From contig OY856188.1 of NCBI GenBank assembly GCA_963693315.1, positions 806,001 to 870,000 on the forward strand: a DNA stretch of 64,000 nt. The letters are read 5' to 3'. Within the stretch, counting starts at the first letter, position 1, and every line of letters starts with the position of its first letter. The position numbers and the translations under genes were made by a program. The notes under the pieces were generated by a model. That model was not told the origin of the DNA, did no database searches, and worked only from the letters and a program-made list of their open reading frames with translations. Source of the DNA: Diogma glabrata (lineage: Eukaryota; Arthropoda; Insecta; Diptera; Cylindrotomidae). Positions 1-10,442 of this stretch are shown here, one piece after another.

Positions 1-439
1 TTTCTTCTTCTGATAAATATTTAAGCTCCGAAGAGAATTTAACACCTTTCGACGAATTTAGGTACTCATGCTCCTTAACTTCTATTGGAATTCGACCTCA
101 TAACATTTTCGCTTTAAGAAGAGCACGACCTCCTTGTTCTTTACTTGTCAATACAAGTAAATCTCCACTTCTTAGCCTCTGCACATCTTTTATGTAAGTT
201 GTGATCATATCAATCGCCTTAGAAATAAAAAATACTGACTCTTGCTGAAAAGTTTTACCTTCTCCCAGGTGCTTAATAACAAAATACTTTTCATCATCTT
301 CATTTTTATTATTAAATAATCCACTTTTTGAGTAACGTTCTCCGCAATCCCTCTTCATTCTCTTCCTATCATTTAAACACGGAAACTCCTCAAGATTCTG
401 AAGCAATGAAAATCGGTTAGATACTTCAAATCCCTCCAT
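1..439 (-). pseudogene. ORF1 (gag-like) of a jockey-type non-LTR retrotransposon, 5' part
   Basis: Reading leftward from an ATG at 437-439, the frame encodes a protein with the pattern of jockey-clade ORF1 proteins: a 'FVIKHLGEG' start, then 'SKAID', 'LRSGDLLV', 'LLKAKML', and beyond one in-frame TGA (95-97) 'IPIEVKEHEYLNSSKGVKF'. In that family this region precedes the CCHC zinc knuckles of an RNA-binding nucleocapsid-like protein that packages the element's RNA. The protein runs off the left end of the window, so knuckles, endonuclease and RT are not visible. The TGA makes this copy defective in this reading. The assignment rests on motif order recalled from the family. The stop and the continuing frame are seen directly. 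Confidence 0.6.
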
Positions 440-739
440 CCTGTCACTAAGGGCAGCACCCTTATAACTTCACCAAAATTTAAAGGTTTATATTCCTTCT
501 TATTAAATAAATATAATTTCTTCTTTTAAAAACAAAAAACTTTTAAACGAAGATCACAAATGAAAATATTTTCAAAATCTTTAGAACTATAAAAGTTTCT
601 GATCAAACAATACAAACAACAATTGATGTATAAAAAACACAAAACTAGCTATTTTTATTTTCCTATTATTTTAATTTTAATTTTATTAATATATTTAAAT
701 TATTTTTCACATAGGCGAAAAAATGTCGTATCGATTGGA
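440..739. other. AT-rich spacer, nothing recognised
   Basis: This 300-base stretch lies between two unrelated retroelement fragments. I see no coding homology, inverted repeat or RNA gene. Open frames here are short and low in complexity. Confidence 0.4.
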
Positions 740-2290
740 AAATTGTGGCCGACTGAAGTTAAGGTTGCTCTCTGGACGACTTTTCGTAAATGGGTTTTAA
801 CGGATTTTACCCCCGCTTCCCAAATTCCACCAAAATGTGGTGATCCGGGTGGAATAAAATGCCAATGTACCTGCCCGGAGGCATAAATATTTGCAGCCTC
901 ACTGGTTGCAGTATTAATCGCGATTTGATATTCTCTTTTTAGAACAGCATTGGCGCCCACAAAGTTGGTTCCGTTATCGGAATAAATGTTTTTACACAAA
1001 CCACGACGGGAGAAGAATCTTTCGAAAGCATTTAAAAAAGCCTGTGTTGTTAAAGCATCTATTGCCTCTGAGTGAATAGCTTTACTAGAAAAACACACAA
1101 AAACGGCGATATATCACTTTGTTGTTCTGGTACATCGACCTTTGTGTAATTTAAGAATGAGCGGACCAGCAAAGTCTACTCCAACATTCTGGAATGGTAT
1201 TGAAATTCTAATCCTTTCGATCGGCAACGCTCCCATTAATTGATTCATTGTCCTTTGTTTCTGCAATAAACATTCTTTACAACGTCCAATATATGTTTTT
1301 ATTTCCATTTTTAATTTAGGGATCCAATATTTTTTCCGAATCAACGTCATCATCATCGAAATGCCTTCATGAAGTGTGAGCCGATGCGTATCTTTGATGA
1401 TAAGTGCCGTTAACCTACATTTTGAAGGAAGAATAATTGGGTCTTTTTCCTCATATTTGACGGGTAGATTTGAGAGTCTACCGTGTAAACGTATAACGTT
1501 GTGCTTGTCCATAAACGGATTTAAGCTAAGTAAACAACTTTTACGTGAAAGGGGTTCCATATTTGATAGATTAACATAATCTTGAGAAAAAAATAATTTT
1601 TGTGTAGATTGAACTATAATTCTGAGTGTATCTTCTATTTCAATAGTGCTCAATGCTTTTAATTGATTATGAGTTCCTGTTGACAAAGTTTTGTTAGGTT
1701 TTAGCCGTCTGCAATAAGACAAAACACGCAAAGCGCGATGAAGGCAGGAGAAATTGGCTAAAATGTTCTCAACAGAACTGGTTATCGTAGTTGAATAAGA
1801 TTGAATTGATTTTAATTCGTGATCGGTATCCTGGATGGTGATTGGATTGGTATTACGCCATAATAAAGGGGACCCCGCCAGCCAGGTTGGACCATGCCAC
1901 CATTGATCATGAGGCAGTATTTCTGATGGTGAAATCCCACGAGAAGCCATATCAGCGGGATTGTCATGTGATAATATGTGGTTCCATTGAGCCTCTTTAC
2001 AGTTCTCTAGAATTTGGGCTACTCGATTAGCAACAAAGGTTTTCCATCGACTTGGGCAGCTTTTAAGTCATGCCAAGACGATGGTTGAATCACACCATGC
2101 AAAAACATTTGTAATAGATAAGTCTAAATTAGCGAGCACATTTTGTAAAAGCTTGGATAGAAGGAATGCGCCGCAAAATTCAAGGCGAGGTATTGTCAGA
2201 CATGAACTATTTTTTGGAGCCACTTTGGTTTTGGCTATGATTAAATTTACACGAGATATGCCGCAGCCAACCGTCACTCTCAAATCTCTA
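740..2290 (-). pseudogene. BEL/Pao LTR retrotransposon pol fragment (RNase H to integrase)
   Basis: One reading frame on the minus strand carries, in order, the RNase H region ('AWCDST', about 2080-2283), the BEL spacer ('DNPADMASRG', about 1930-1975), an integrase zinc-binding segment (H..LHEG...KYWIPK...C..C, about 1250-1400) and the integrase core ('SKAIHSEA', 'SDNGTNFVGA', 'PHFGGIWEAGVKS', about 780-1085). In intact elements these domains copy and insert the retroelement DNA. The frame is constant, but TGA codons interrupt it at about 2065-2067 and 1111-1113. The fragment is cut at both ends: no protease, reverse transcriptase or LTR is present. It is a dead, partial copy. Confidence 0.85.
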
Positions 2291-2451
2291 TTTCAACTCT
2301 TTTGAATGACATTGAAAACGAAATTCTAATTAATTTTAAACTGCTGGTAAATGCTCGCTCATAATAACTAACTTTCCCTAACGTGACCTCTTATACTTAT
2401 ACGATCAACAAATATTCATACATTGCTATTATTATTTTAATTTATTTATTT

Positions 2452-2640
2452 ACTTACTAAAAATCGTAGCCGAATTAACAAAAAGACAATTATTTCAACC
2501 AAAAACATTTTAGGTAAGGTATGAGGTATAAGGTAAGGAACTTCCAACGACTAACAAATATATATCTTGGTGGTATAGTGGTTTCTTAACCGGGCTGTGG
2601 ATCAAAGTTCACGGGTTTCGATGACACATAAATGAAACAT
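2452..2640 (+). repeat. SINE-like unit with tRNA-type A and B boxes; left arm of a foldback
   Basis: A leader ending 'GAACTTCCAAC' is followed by an A-box-like TGGTATAGTGG (2571-2581) and a B-box-like GGGTTTCGATG (about 2613-2623), the layout of a tRNA-derived Pol III promoter. The whole stretch matches, as a reverse complement with mismatches, 3930-4097, so the two behave as inverted arms. No full tRNA cloverleaf can be drawn, so this is a repeat and not a tRNA gene. Confidence 0.55.
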
Positions 2641-2879
2641 TTTCTTGTATAATTGTCTCCCTCAACAGAGCTTTCAATTAAATATTTTAGTTATTTATTT
2701 ATAAAATCTTATTAACTTAACTCTATGTTTAATAATTAAATAATTTAATTTATTAAAAAGTATAATTATTTCATTCATTGGTAAATTTATTACGAAACTA
2801 TCTTTTGCATGATGTTCAAATATTATTTTATAATTTTAAAAAATCTTAGCTAAGTACAACTTTTTAATATGAGTGCTTA

Positions 2880-2955
2880 ATGTGAACTCGTGGAGCAGTA
2901 GATGTGATGGTGAACTTTTACCTGAACGGCCGGGGTTCGAATACTCGTCAGGTAA
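2880..2955 (+). repeat. tRNA-like Pol III promoter module (SINE-like)
   Basis: It holds a degenerate A box (near 'GTGGAGCAGTAG') and a clear B box GGGGTTCGA (2932-2940), then an oligo-T run. It resembles the neighbouring modules at 2571 and 3133 in spacing but lacks their conserved leader. It is probably a diverged SINE head. Confidence 0.4.
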
Positions 2956-3099
2956 AATTTTTTTTTTTAATTAGTAGAGTAAGGTTTAATGAAATTTATT
3001 TCAATTATATGTCCCAAGTAAAATATAATATAAATATGACATTTAGGGGATATATTCAAATATTATTTCAACTTAAAAATATCTTTGGTAATGTTTGAA

Positions 3100-3210
3100 G
3101 AACATCCAACAGTTTTATAACAAATAAGTAGGTGGAGTAGTGGTTATGCTGCCGACTTTGGTATTTTAAGGTGTGGGTTCGATCCCGAGTCAAAGCCAAA
3201 AGTTTTTGTT
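3100..3210 (+). repeat. SINE-like unit with A and B boxes
   Basis: The leader 'GAACATCCAACAG' is followed by A box TGGAGTAGTGG (3133-3143) and B box GGGTTCGATCCC (3175-3186), with an AT-rich tail. The same leader, A box and B box order occurs at 2545-2625 and, inverted, at 3938-4040. Confidence 0.55.
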
Positions 3211-3488
3211 TCAAAAATTTCAAAGTTTTTCAATTTAATTAGAAAAATTAAGAAAATTGAAAATTAAACTAAGCAAATTGAAACAAAAATGAAGAAAATT
3301 AAAATAATAAAAATCTATTTATTTCTTTCATTTTTTCGTATATTAGACCCCTCCCTATTTACGCTTTCTAAAAGTATTAAAAATTTTCATTTAATTTAGC
3401 CGGGTTTCTAATTTATCTGGCGTCCCGGATCAATTTATTTTATCCCGGGCACAATTTATTTGATCCGGGTTCAGAACCTTTTTCCGAT

Positions 3489-3901
3489 TTATAATACATC
3501 TTCTGGTTTTTGTTTGCCTGTTACACGATTTTTTTTTTTTTCCATTTTTTCGAAAATTTTTGTTTGAAAATTTTCAAACGCGAATAAAACAAAAACTGTT
3601 GGAGCTATTCAACTCAAACTTGCTGTGTATACTCCGGTCCACCAGAGCTATCATTTTATCAAGTTTCAGCCCAATTGAATCAGCGGTTTAGGAGTTAGAA
3701 ACCTGATTTTCCATCTCTTCGATTCCCTTAATATATGGCTTAAATCAAAGCTAATATTGTGTTAATACCTCCACAGCAAGTTTTAGTTCAATAGCTTTAG
3801 CCGTTTTCATTTTATTTGCATTTTAAGGTTTTCGCAATTTTCCATCTACTGTATAAGCAGAAATCGAAGTAACAGGCAAACAACAACTGGAAGATGTATT
3901 A
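3489..3901. repeat. Inverted-repeat (foldback/MITE-like) element, about 0.4 kb
   Basis: The ends are complementary: 'AATACATCTTC' at the left and 'GAAGATGTATT' at the right, followed inward by shared 'TTTGCCTGTTAC' and its complement. The arms are about 35 bases with a few mismatches. The interior is AT-rich and non-coding. It lies inside the SINE-like region. Confidence 0.6.
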
Positions 3902-3929
3902 CCCACAGAAAATTAAAAAAAAAAATGAG

Positions 3930-4097
3930 CATTTCCAGACATCGAACCCGAAACTTTTAATCCAACGTGCAACACCTCAACCACTTCACCACCGAGTTGT
4001 ATGATTGATGTCGTTGGAAGTTCCTCATAGATTACCTAAAATATTTTTAGTTGAACAATGGTCTTTTTGCTAATTCAACTACGATTTTCAGTAAGTT
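3930..4097 (-). repeat. SINE-like unit, inverted; right arm of the foldback
   Basis: This is the reverse complement of the 2452-2620 unit. B box (complement at 3938-3950), A box (complement at 3981-3993) and the 'GAACTTCCAAC' leader all appear on the minus strand. Its outer end continues at 7495, because a retrotransposon was later inserted at 4098. Confidence 0.55.
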
Positions 4098-4106
4098 CCT
4101 AGGAAA

Positions 4107-5528
4107 TTGATTCAAGTCGTTATCGACTTGGGTTTTCCGAAGAAATGGACTGAATGGATACATGAGTTTATGAGTGGAAGGAGAATAATACTGAATGGAA
4201 AAACGTTTAGATTGATGGAGGAGGTGGGATTAGGACTGCCACAAGGTAGTAAAATTTCGCCAACTTTGTTTAATCTGTATACAAGGGAAATACGCCAGAT
4301 CAGCGACAGCGAGTTAATCATTCTGCAATTTGCAGATAATATCGTTGTTATTGGAATGGGTAGATCTGCAGATCAAGCTATTCAGAAAGCACAACAGGGT
4401 GTGAACCAGGTTGTGTTAAAACTGAAGAGCTTAAACCTCAAAGTGAACGTGAATAAATGTAGCTGCATGAGTTTTAGAATAGGACCACAAATAGTATTAG
4501 ATGTGAGATTTGAGAGCGATAGAATTAAACAAATGAATGTGGTTAAGTATTTGGGTATTTGGATCGATCGGCGCTTGAACTTTAAGAAACACATGGAGTT
4601 CCTGGCCGATGAGTGTAAGAAAAGATTGAATGTGATCAAAAGAGTGAGCAAACCAAAATGGGAAGCTCACCCTGGAGTGACTGATATGTTAAGAAAGGCG
4701 TTAGTTTCCACAAAAATTGCGTATGGAATTGGAGTGTATGGTGATGGTTCTGTAGTTGGTTTTCGTAAATTGATGAAAGTTGAGAATACATGTGTAAGGA
4801 TGGTATTGGGGGCGATAAATTTGACCCCAATCCACTGTCTTTATTCGAAAGTTGGTGATTCACCTCTTGATTATAAAGGAGAGTGGATCACAGTAAGAGA
4901 GATAGTGCGAATGAAAACGAACAAAAATCAACTAATTGAGGAAATGTTAACAAGGTTGCAGATCAAACTCCCTTTTAAAAACATGTATAGGACAACCATT
5001 TTGACCGAAAACCCAAACGAGTTCTTGTCAATTGGAAATCAAGGTCCAGGGGTTAAACCTGCAAACCTTGTAGTATGTTTGGAATTTGGGAAACATAACA
5101 AGAATGAAATGAATGAAACCATAATCAAAAGACTGTGGTTGAGTGTTAAACTGTTGTATCATGCATATTTTGTTGTCTATACAGATGCTAGTGTGAATGA
5201 AGATGGGTGTGGGGTGGGAGTGTTTGTGCCTGCCACAAACTATGAATACTCGTGTAAAAGGGAGAATGGCATCTGTATAATGAATGCTGAGTTGATTGGA
5301 ATGTACGAAGGAATCAAGTTGGGAGTAAACGAAAAGATGAGGAGGATAGTAATATTATCTGATTCCAAGAGTGGAATGATCTTGCTACAAAACGGAAGAG
5401 GTAGCCAGGGCAATGTATATGTGGATATGATATATGAGTGTTGTGCCTGCGAGGAACGTTCTTACAAATTACAACACAAACACTTTAAAGATGTAAATTT
5501 TAGTAATTTAGTTGTTTATTATTATTAA
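4107..5528 (+). pseudogene. Reverse transcriptase plus first half of RNase H (non-LTR element)
   Basis: The open frame begins inside an RT palm domain. 'GLPQGSKISPTLFNLYTREI' is motif B, and 'LQFADNIVV' is motif C, with ADN in place of the usual ADD, so the second catalytic aspartate is replaced. 'VKYLGIWIDRRLNFKKH' is the RT thumb-side motif. About 330 residues later 'YTDASVNEDG' and 'ILSDSKSG' carry RNase H catalytic Asp residues, with the Glu in 'NAELIGMYEG'. The frame then enters inserted DNA (from about 5466) and stops at 5526-5528. The rest of RNase H resumes at about 6636. There is no start codon of its own; the first sense codon is a truncation product. It cannot make a complete polyprotein. 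Confidence 0.8.
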
Positions 5529-6635
5529 TTTATTCACGTATATTATTTTAAAAAGTTGAATTTGTTTAACTTTTGAATTTGTTTGACTTTTACAACAGTC
5601 TATTACTATATTTCACTTAAATATTCATGAATTATATTTAATTAGTTATAAATAAGTTTTGAACATAAACTCATAAGTCATAACTTGTAACTTAAACAAC
5701 GATTGTCGTAACAGATTAACTTTAAAATGACTGTATTCACAGATTATCTTTATAACAGTAAACAGAGCAACTTCTCATATTACCTTTTAAACTGACTGTA
5801 TTCACAGATTAACTTTATAACAGAGGTACTTCTCAGATTAACTTTTAGGTTAACAACTTTAAATCAACTGTCTGATTCTTAGAACTATTTTTTTACAGAC
5901 TAACTTCACAACTGATGGCTTTCACAAACTAACTTAACTGATTCCACTGATGGCTTTTACAAACTAACTTAAATGATTCCACTGATTGCTTTTACTAACT
6001 TAACTTATTCCACTGATGGCTTTTACAAACTAACTTAAATGATTCCACTGATTGCTTTTACAAACTAACTTAACTGATTCCACTGATGGCTTTTACTAAC
6101 TTAACTCATTCCACTGATGGCTTTTACAAACTAACTTAAATGATTCCACTGATTGCTTTTACAAACTAACTTAACTGATTCCACTGATGGCTTTTACTAA
6201 CTTAACTCATTCCACTGATGGCTTTTACAAACTAACTTAAATGATTCCACTGATTGCTTTTACAAACTAACTTAACTGATTCCACTGATGGCTTTTACTA
6301 ACTTAACTTTCTTTTTACAAATTATTATATATATATATTATTTTATTTAATAATTGACACAGTTTTTGTGTTTAAATCAAAATAATTGCCAAATTAAAAT
6401 TGCAAATTCCTGTACTTTAAATTTATAAACAAAATTGTTGTATATAATATATTTTCCGTTTTTTGTTTATTATAAATTGACATTATTTTATTTTTACAAA
6501 TGATTACCAATTGCTGTAATATTTAAATTAAATTAATTCAGGTTAAAAACTAATGCGGTTACTATGTTTAAAATTTCAGTTTTTTTTTTATTAAAAATTT
6601 GGAAATAGTAATTTTATAATACAAATTCGTTTGTT
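5466..6635. repeat. AT-rich insertion with satellite core inside the RNase H domain
   Basis: The RNase H sequence breaks at about 5466 and resumes at about 6636, so this 1.2-kb block was inserted after the retroelement. Its borders look like weak inverted repeats: left 'AAATTACAACACAAAC', right end complementary to 'AAATTTCAACAAAC'. It contains the tandem array at 5905-6306 and no coding sequence. It may be a satellite-carrying non-autonomous transposon. The borders are approximate. Confidence 0.55.
5905..6306 (+). repeat. Minisatellite, about 35-bp units in a higher-order unit of about 100 bp
   Basis: Units read TGATTCCACTGATGGCTTTT followed by ACAAACTAACTTAA, with three variants (GATGG, GATTG, and a shorter form with ACTAACTTAACT). 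The variants recur in the order A-B-C, giving nearly identical blocks of about 100 bp in the last 300 bases. Looser relatives of the unit reach back to about 5720. Confidence 0.85.
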
Positions 6636-7248
6636 GAAATTTGTTGCATATGATAAGTTAATTAGTGCACCGGCACAACATGAGCTAGTGAGAGGACAGC
6701 AGTGTGACGTATCCATACAATGGATACCTGCACACTGTCGGATTACTGGGAATGAAAGAGCTGATATGTTAGCGAAAAGGGGAAGCTTGAATGAGCAAGC
6801 CATTGTGTATGGAAAGAAGGATGCAAGAGATCTACTTAGGATGTTTCAGGATATGATTTGGAGAAAATGGGAGATTGAATATGAGAGTAAAAGTCAAGTG
6901 AAAGGCAAAAAGTACAGAGAGCTAGAGCGTATTCCTTTGAGAAAACCTTATTATAAGGGCCTCAAGGGAAGTACTAGAATGATAAGAACGATTGAAAGGA
7001 TAAGAATGAACCATGGCAATTGGAAGGAGTGTCTGTACAAACGTCATCTAAGTGAAAATAATTTGTGTGAAAGATGTGGTGTGGTGGAGGATATTGAGCA
7101 TCTGATTCTGGTGTGTCCTGTGCACGACCAGATCAGGTCGCAGTACAATGTCCTCCAGAGTGGAAGAGGTTTGACTGAAATCTTAAAATTAGATAGAATG
7201 GCAAATGAGGTGTATGACTTTATCAGAATGAGTGGGATTGAAGTTTGA
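6636..7248 (+). pseudogene. Second half of RNase H and C-terminal domain of the same retrotransposon
   Basis: The segment opens with 'KLISAPAQHE', then 'IQWIPAHCRITGNERADMLAKRG', the final RNase H block with the catalytic His and Asp. In the usual motif H.GI, the G is R here. After a basic linker comes 'RIRMNHGNWKECLYKRHL' and a Cys/His cluster 'LCERCGVVEDIEHLILVCP', the zinc-finger-like C-terminus common in non-LTR elements with RNase H. The stop is at 7246-7248, followed by a 3' UTR and A tail. It matches in order and composition the RT half at 4107-5465, so both come from one insertion later split. Confidence 0.8.
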
Positions 7249-7778
7249 ATGTGTATGAACAATTTGATCTACACATGAAAGGTGAGTGAAAGGGCAAGTT
7301 TTTTTGAATAAGGAAAAGTTTTCCAACGAATATATTTTCATATATATTTATAGTTAAAAACAAATTTTTTTTTTACTGTAATTGATACTTTGAAATTGAT
7401 ACTGTAATTGATACTTTTAAATTGATAGGCCATATGGCTCCAAAACTGGAGCTAAGCCTTTAAATAATAAAAAAAAAAAAAATTTCAGTAAGTTACTTAC
7501 CCGGCTTTAGGAAAATGTTACAAATAGGTAAACATGTTTATTAAAAATAAATAATACAAGCGTCATCATATTTTTAGTGAAGATCATCCATTCATCCATG
7601 GTTACCGTCGACTGCTTTTCGTAAAATCCACGAAAATATGCTGAGACGAGTCTCATTCAATGATGTCTTCGGTATCAGAAAATGGATTCAACTATATAGT
7701 ATTGCATCATATTCCAAATTTTATTAATGTTTAATTTAAATTTGCTACCAGCTTTTTAGAAACTCCAATTCATGGCTG

Positions 7779-8293
7779 CCCTGGTTAAAAATTCCAATTC
7801 AAACCTATTGAATCCTATTAAATCCAATATAATTTCAATAGGATTAAATCCGATTGAATTGGTTTAATAGGAAGACTTCGATCTACCAATTAAAATTCAA
7901 TCGGAATGAATGGGATTTAACAGGAAAAGAGGTTCAGCAGGATTCTAAAGGAAATTTCCAATTGAGTTTCAATCGGAAATTAAGAGATTCAATAGGAAAA
8001 AGGAACTTACAAAAAAATTAAACAATCTTATAAATTTAACAGGATTTAATTGGAAAAGATTTAATAGGAATGAATAGGATTAATCGGAATTCTGCAATGG
8101 AAATTTCCAATTAATTCCTATTTATATACATTTCCTATAGATTCCAGTTGAAAAATAAAATAGAGATATTTAACAGGAATGAATAGGATTGTATTGGAAA
8201 TAGATTTTTTGAATAGGATTTAATTGAAAATTCCCAATGCAGAATTCCGATTAATCTTTTTCAATTGGTTTGAATTGGAATGTTTAACCAGGG
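7779..8293 (+). mobile_element. MITE, CCCTGGTTAAA family, copy 1
   Basis: The block of about 515 bp has inverted ends CCCTGGTTAAA...TTTAACCAGGG. The interior repeats words such as 'GGATTGAATTGG' and 'AATAGGATT'. It has no coding capacity. Nearly the same sequence occurs at 9593-10011 in the same orientation and at 10841-11365 inverted. Together they bracket mRpL2 and sit in the MBF2-1 intron. Confidence 0.8.
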
Positions 8294-8346
8294 GAGCAAA
8301 AGTTAAGAAATCTTTAACTTTTTCATTGAGAAATAAAGTTGCATCG

Positions 8347-8374
8347 CATGAGTAAAAGTAATTTCATTGTGCAT
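8347..8374 (+). promoter_or_regulatory. 28-bp motif shared with the region upstream of the uridine-cytidine kinase gene
   Basis: It contains 'GAGTAAAAGTA' then 'TTTCATTGTGCAT'. Almost the same 28 bases occur at 25951-25978 and, more diverged, at 25993-26020, both upstream of the kinase start. It sits about 210 bases upstream of the mRpL2 ATG. It could be a promoter element or the remains of a common repeat. Confidence 0.35.
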
Positions 8375-8395
8375 AAAAATAAAGTTAAGTTGAAA

Positions 8396-8467
8396 ATGAA
8401 CAATTTTGCAAAACTGTTTTTATCATTATCAATCGGCACTGTTAAACTGTGCGTTAAAACGGTCTAA
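8396..8467 (+). other. Duplicated copy of the mRpL2 start region (23-codon upstream ORF)
   Basis: The bases from about 8383 repeat those just before and after the real mRpL2 ATG. An ATG at 8396 gives 'MNNFAKLF', identical to the mRpL2 N-terminus, then diverges and stops at 8465-8467. If the transcript starts upstream of it, this is an upstream ORF. Otherwise it is a fossil of a local duplication of about 190 bp. Confidence 0.6.
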
Positions 8468-8581
8468 AAAATATCGAGGTCTAAACTCAAAATTATGTGT
8501 TAATTTCTCAAGAGATGTCTCTACAGACTATTTTTTAGAGTTGTCAAATCAAAAAGTATTAACCTTAAAGTTAAATTGAAA

Positions 8582-9442
8582 ATGAACAATTTTGCAAAAC
8601 TGTTTCAAACATTAACATTATCAAATCGGCTAACAATAAAACGAGGTATAATTAAATTTGTTGATAAACCAGAGCCAGGTAACGGAAAAGCTTTTCGCCG
8701 AATTGTCCACTTTCCAAAGCAATACACAGTCGAACCTTTGAATGTAACAAATTTAGCTGGCAGAGATCCAAACACTGGCCGCGTTGTAGCTAAAGGAATC
8801 GGCGGTGGAATAAAACACAAATATCATTGGATTAAATGGATACGGGATGGTCCAACGGAAGGGCCACCGCAAATTGAAAAAGTTATTGACGTTATTTTTG
8901 ATGGGTGTCGTACATCAAAAATTGCTCTAGTTGGAGTTGGTGATGAATTAAAATATATTTTAGCTACGGAAAACATGAAGCCAGGTGATTTAATTAAGAC
9001 ATCAAGATTTATACCAAGAATTCCGGTTCGACCGAATGAAGGTGATGCGTTTCCGCTAGGTGCTTTACCGCTCGGCACTCAAGTACATTGTGTAGAAAGA
9101 TATCCTGGGGTTGAATATCATTTTATCCATGCAGCTGGTAATTATGGCACAATATTACGCAAATTTGGAGAATTTGTTGTTGTACAACTTCCATCGAAAC
9201 GTGAATTTGCTTTTAAACAAACATGTATGGCAACTGTAGGTCGTGTATCAAATATAGATCATAACAAACAACATATTGGTTCTGCACAACGAAATCGTGA
9301 ATTAGGTAATAGACCTAGATCTGGTTTATGGCAAAGAAAAGATGGAAGACATGGTCGAAAAATTCGAAAACCTCGGCCAATGCAAATTATTCCACCACCA
9401 CCAACACAATCCAAAGACCACACAATAATATTCTCAAAATAA
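8582..9442 (+). CDS. mRpL2: Mitochondrial large ribosomal subunit protein uL2m
   Basis: The 286-residue protein belongs to the ribosomal L2 (uL2) family. It binds 23S-type rRNA near the peptidyl transferase centre, here in the mitochondrial ribosome. The first 20-30 residues are rich in Lys, Arg and hydrophobic residues without acidic ones, fitting a mitochondrial targeting sequence. The L2 core follows: 'AGRDPNTGRVVAKGIGGG', then 'GALPLGTQVHCVE' and 'HAAGNYGTI' of the C-terminal SH3-like part, and 'GRRNREL'-type ending 'GSAQRNRELGNRPRSG' with 'KDGRHGRKIRKP'. The conserved L2 loop glycines are present. The ATG at 8582 was chosen because it starts the targeting-like segment; an earlier in-frame ATG is not seen. 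The gene is a single exon, typical coding sequence with no breaks. MITE copies of one family lie on both sides. No AATAAA was seen close to the stop. Confidence 0.95.
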   Translation: MNNFAKLFQTLTLSNRLTIKRGIIKFVDKPEPGNGKAFRRIVHFPKQYTVEPLNVTNLAGRDPNTGRVVAKGIGGGIKHKYHWIKWIRDGPTEGPPQIEKVIDVIFDGCRTSKIALVGVGDELKYILATENMKPGDLIKTSRFIPRIPVRPNEGDAFPLGALPLGTQVHCVERYPGVEYHFIHAAGNYGTILRKFGEFVVVQLPSKREFAFKQTCMATVGRVSNIDHNKQHIGSAQRNRELGNRPRSGLWQRKDGRHGRKIRKPRPMQIIPPPPTQSKDHTIIFSK

Positions 9443-9592
9443 TTTTACAATTAGATTGTTAGAAAACTTGTTAATCAAAATATACATAGGTTTTCGCTGA
9501 ATATTTTTGTTTTAATTATGTTTTTCATTTATTATAATAGCCCATAAACCAACAGAATTATAACTTTTTTTGTATTGTATAGCCTGGTTAAA

Positions 9593-10011
9593 CATTCCAA
9601 TTCAAACCTATTGAATCCTATTAAATCCAATATAATTTCAATAGGATTAAATGGGATTGAATTGGTTTAATAGGAAGACTTCGATCTACCAATTAAAATT
9701 CAATCGGAATGAATGGGATTTAACAGGAAAAGAGGTTCAGCAGAATTCTACAGGAAATTTCCAATTGAGTTTCAATCGGAAATTAAGAGATTCAATAGGA
9801 AAAAGGAACTTACAAAAAAATTAAACAATCTTATAAATTTAACAGGATTTAATTGGAAAAGATTTAATAGGAATGAATAGGATTAATCGGAATTCTGCAA
9901 TGGAAATTTCAAATTAAATAGATTTTTTGAATAGGATTTAATTGAAAATTCCCAATGCAGAATTCCGATTAATCTTTTTCAATTGGTTTGAATTGGAATG
10001 TTTAACCAGGG
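9593..10011 (+). mobile_element. MITE, CCCTGGTTAAA family, copy 2
   Basis: It begins CCTGGTTAAACATTCCAATT and ends with the complementary TTTAACCAGGG. It is almost identical to copy 1 but lacks about 90 bp near its right end. The orientation is the same as copy 1, placing mRpL2 between two direct repeats. Confidence 0.8.
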
Positions 10012-10392
10012 ACAATTAAATTTTTGAAAACATTTTTTTTAATTTAAATTTTCGCCACAGATAGTCGCCATACTCTAGTTTTTTAATCGAATTTTGCCAC
10101 TTTTACTTTAAGTATTAGGCAATTATTTTAATAGACATACAACATACAACAAATATACAGTATTTAATTTTTTTACATATATTATAGGTGTGATCGGTAA
10201 GAAAATTAACATTGATAATTACGAAATAAAAAAAATGCCCAAACTCAAAGTGCTTTTTTATATCGGTCTACCGCTGAGTTAAAAAGACATTATCTGTAAA
10301 TGGAATTAAATACGAATATCTGTTTTAAAAATAAATCCACCTGCTGATTTTTAAAGTAGTTATTGTATTTAAAAAGAATAAACCAAATTTTT

Positions 10393-10400
10393 TATTTATA
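10393..10400 (+). promoter_or_regulatory. Possible TATA box of MBF2-1
   Basis: TATTTATA lies about 50 bases before the ATG at 10443, and 'TCAGA' follows as a weak initiator. Position and sequence suit a TATA element, but the surroundings are AT-rich. Confidence 0.3.
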
Positions 10401-10442
10401 ACAATTCAGAACGAAGTCAACGTCAAATCAATCGTACAAAAC

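Larger units (their letters stand above)
4098..7482 (+). mobile_element. 5'-truncated non-LTR retrotransposon with RNase H domain and A tail
   Basis: The element is bounded by a 12-bp direct repeat TTTCAGTAAGTT (4086-4097 and 7483-7494). It ends in an oligo-A tail (about 7470-7482), as expected for target-primed insertion. It starts inside the RT domain, so it is 5'-truncated. The coding part is split by an insertion at about 5466-6635. A domain order of RT, then RNase H, then a C-terminal Cys/His segment suggests the I/Loa/R1-like group. The exact clade cannot be fixed by eye. Confidence 0.8.

Noticed and set aside
623..886. Plus-strand open frame of 87 codons
   Set aside because: Its second half is the antisense of the BEL/Pao integrase and the first half is low-complexity; no homology.
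4107..7248. Two separate retroelement genes
   Set aside because: RNase H is split exactly between them and one target duplication and one A tail bracket both, so they are one element interrupted by an insertion.
8576..8581. mRpL2 start at the TTG codon upstream of ATG 8582
   Set aside because: The ATG at 8582 fits normal eukaryotic initiation and the same ATG is preserved in the upstream duplicate.
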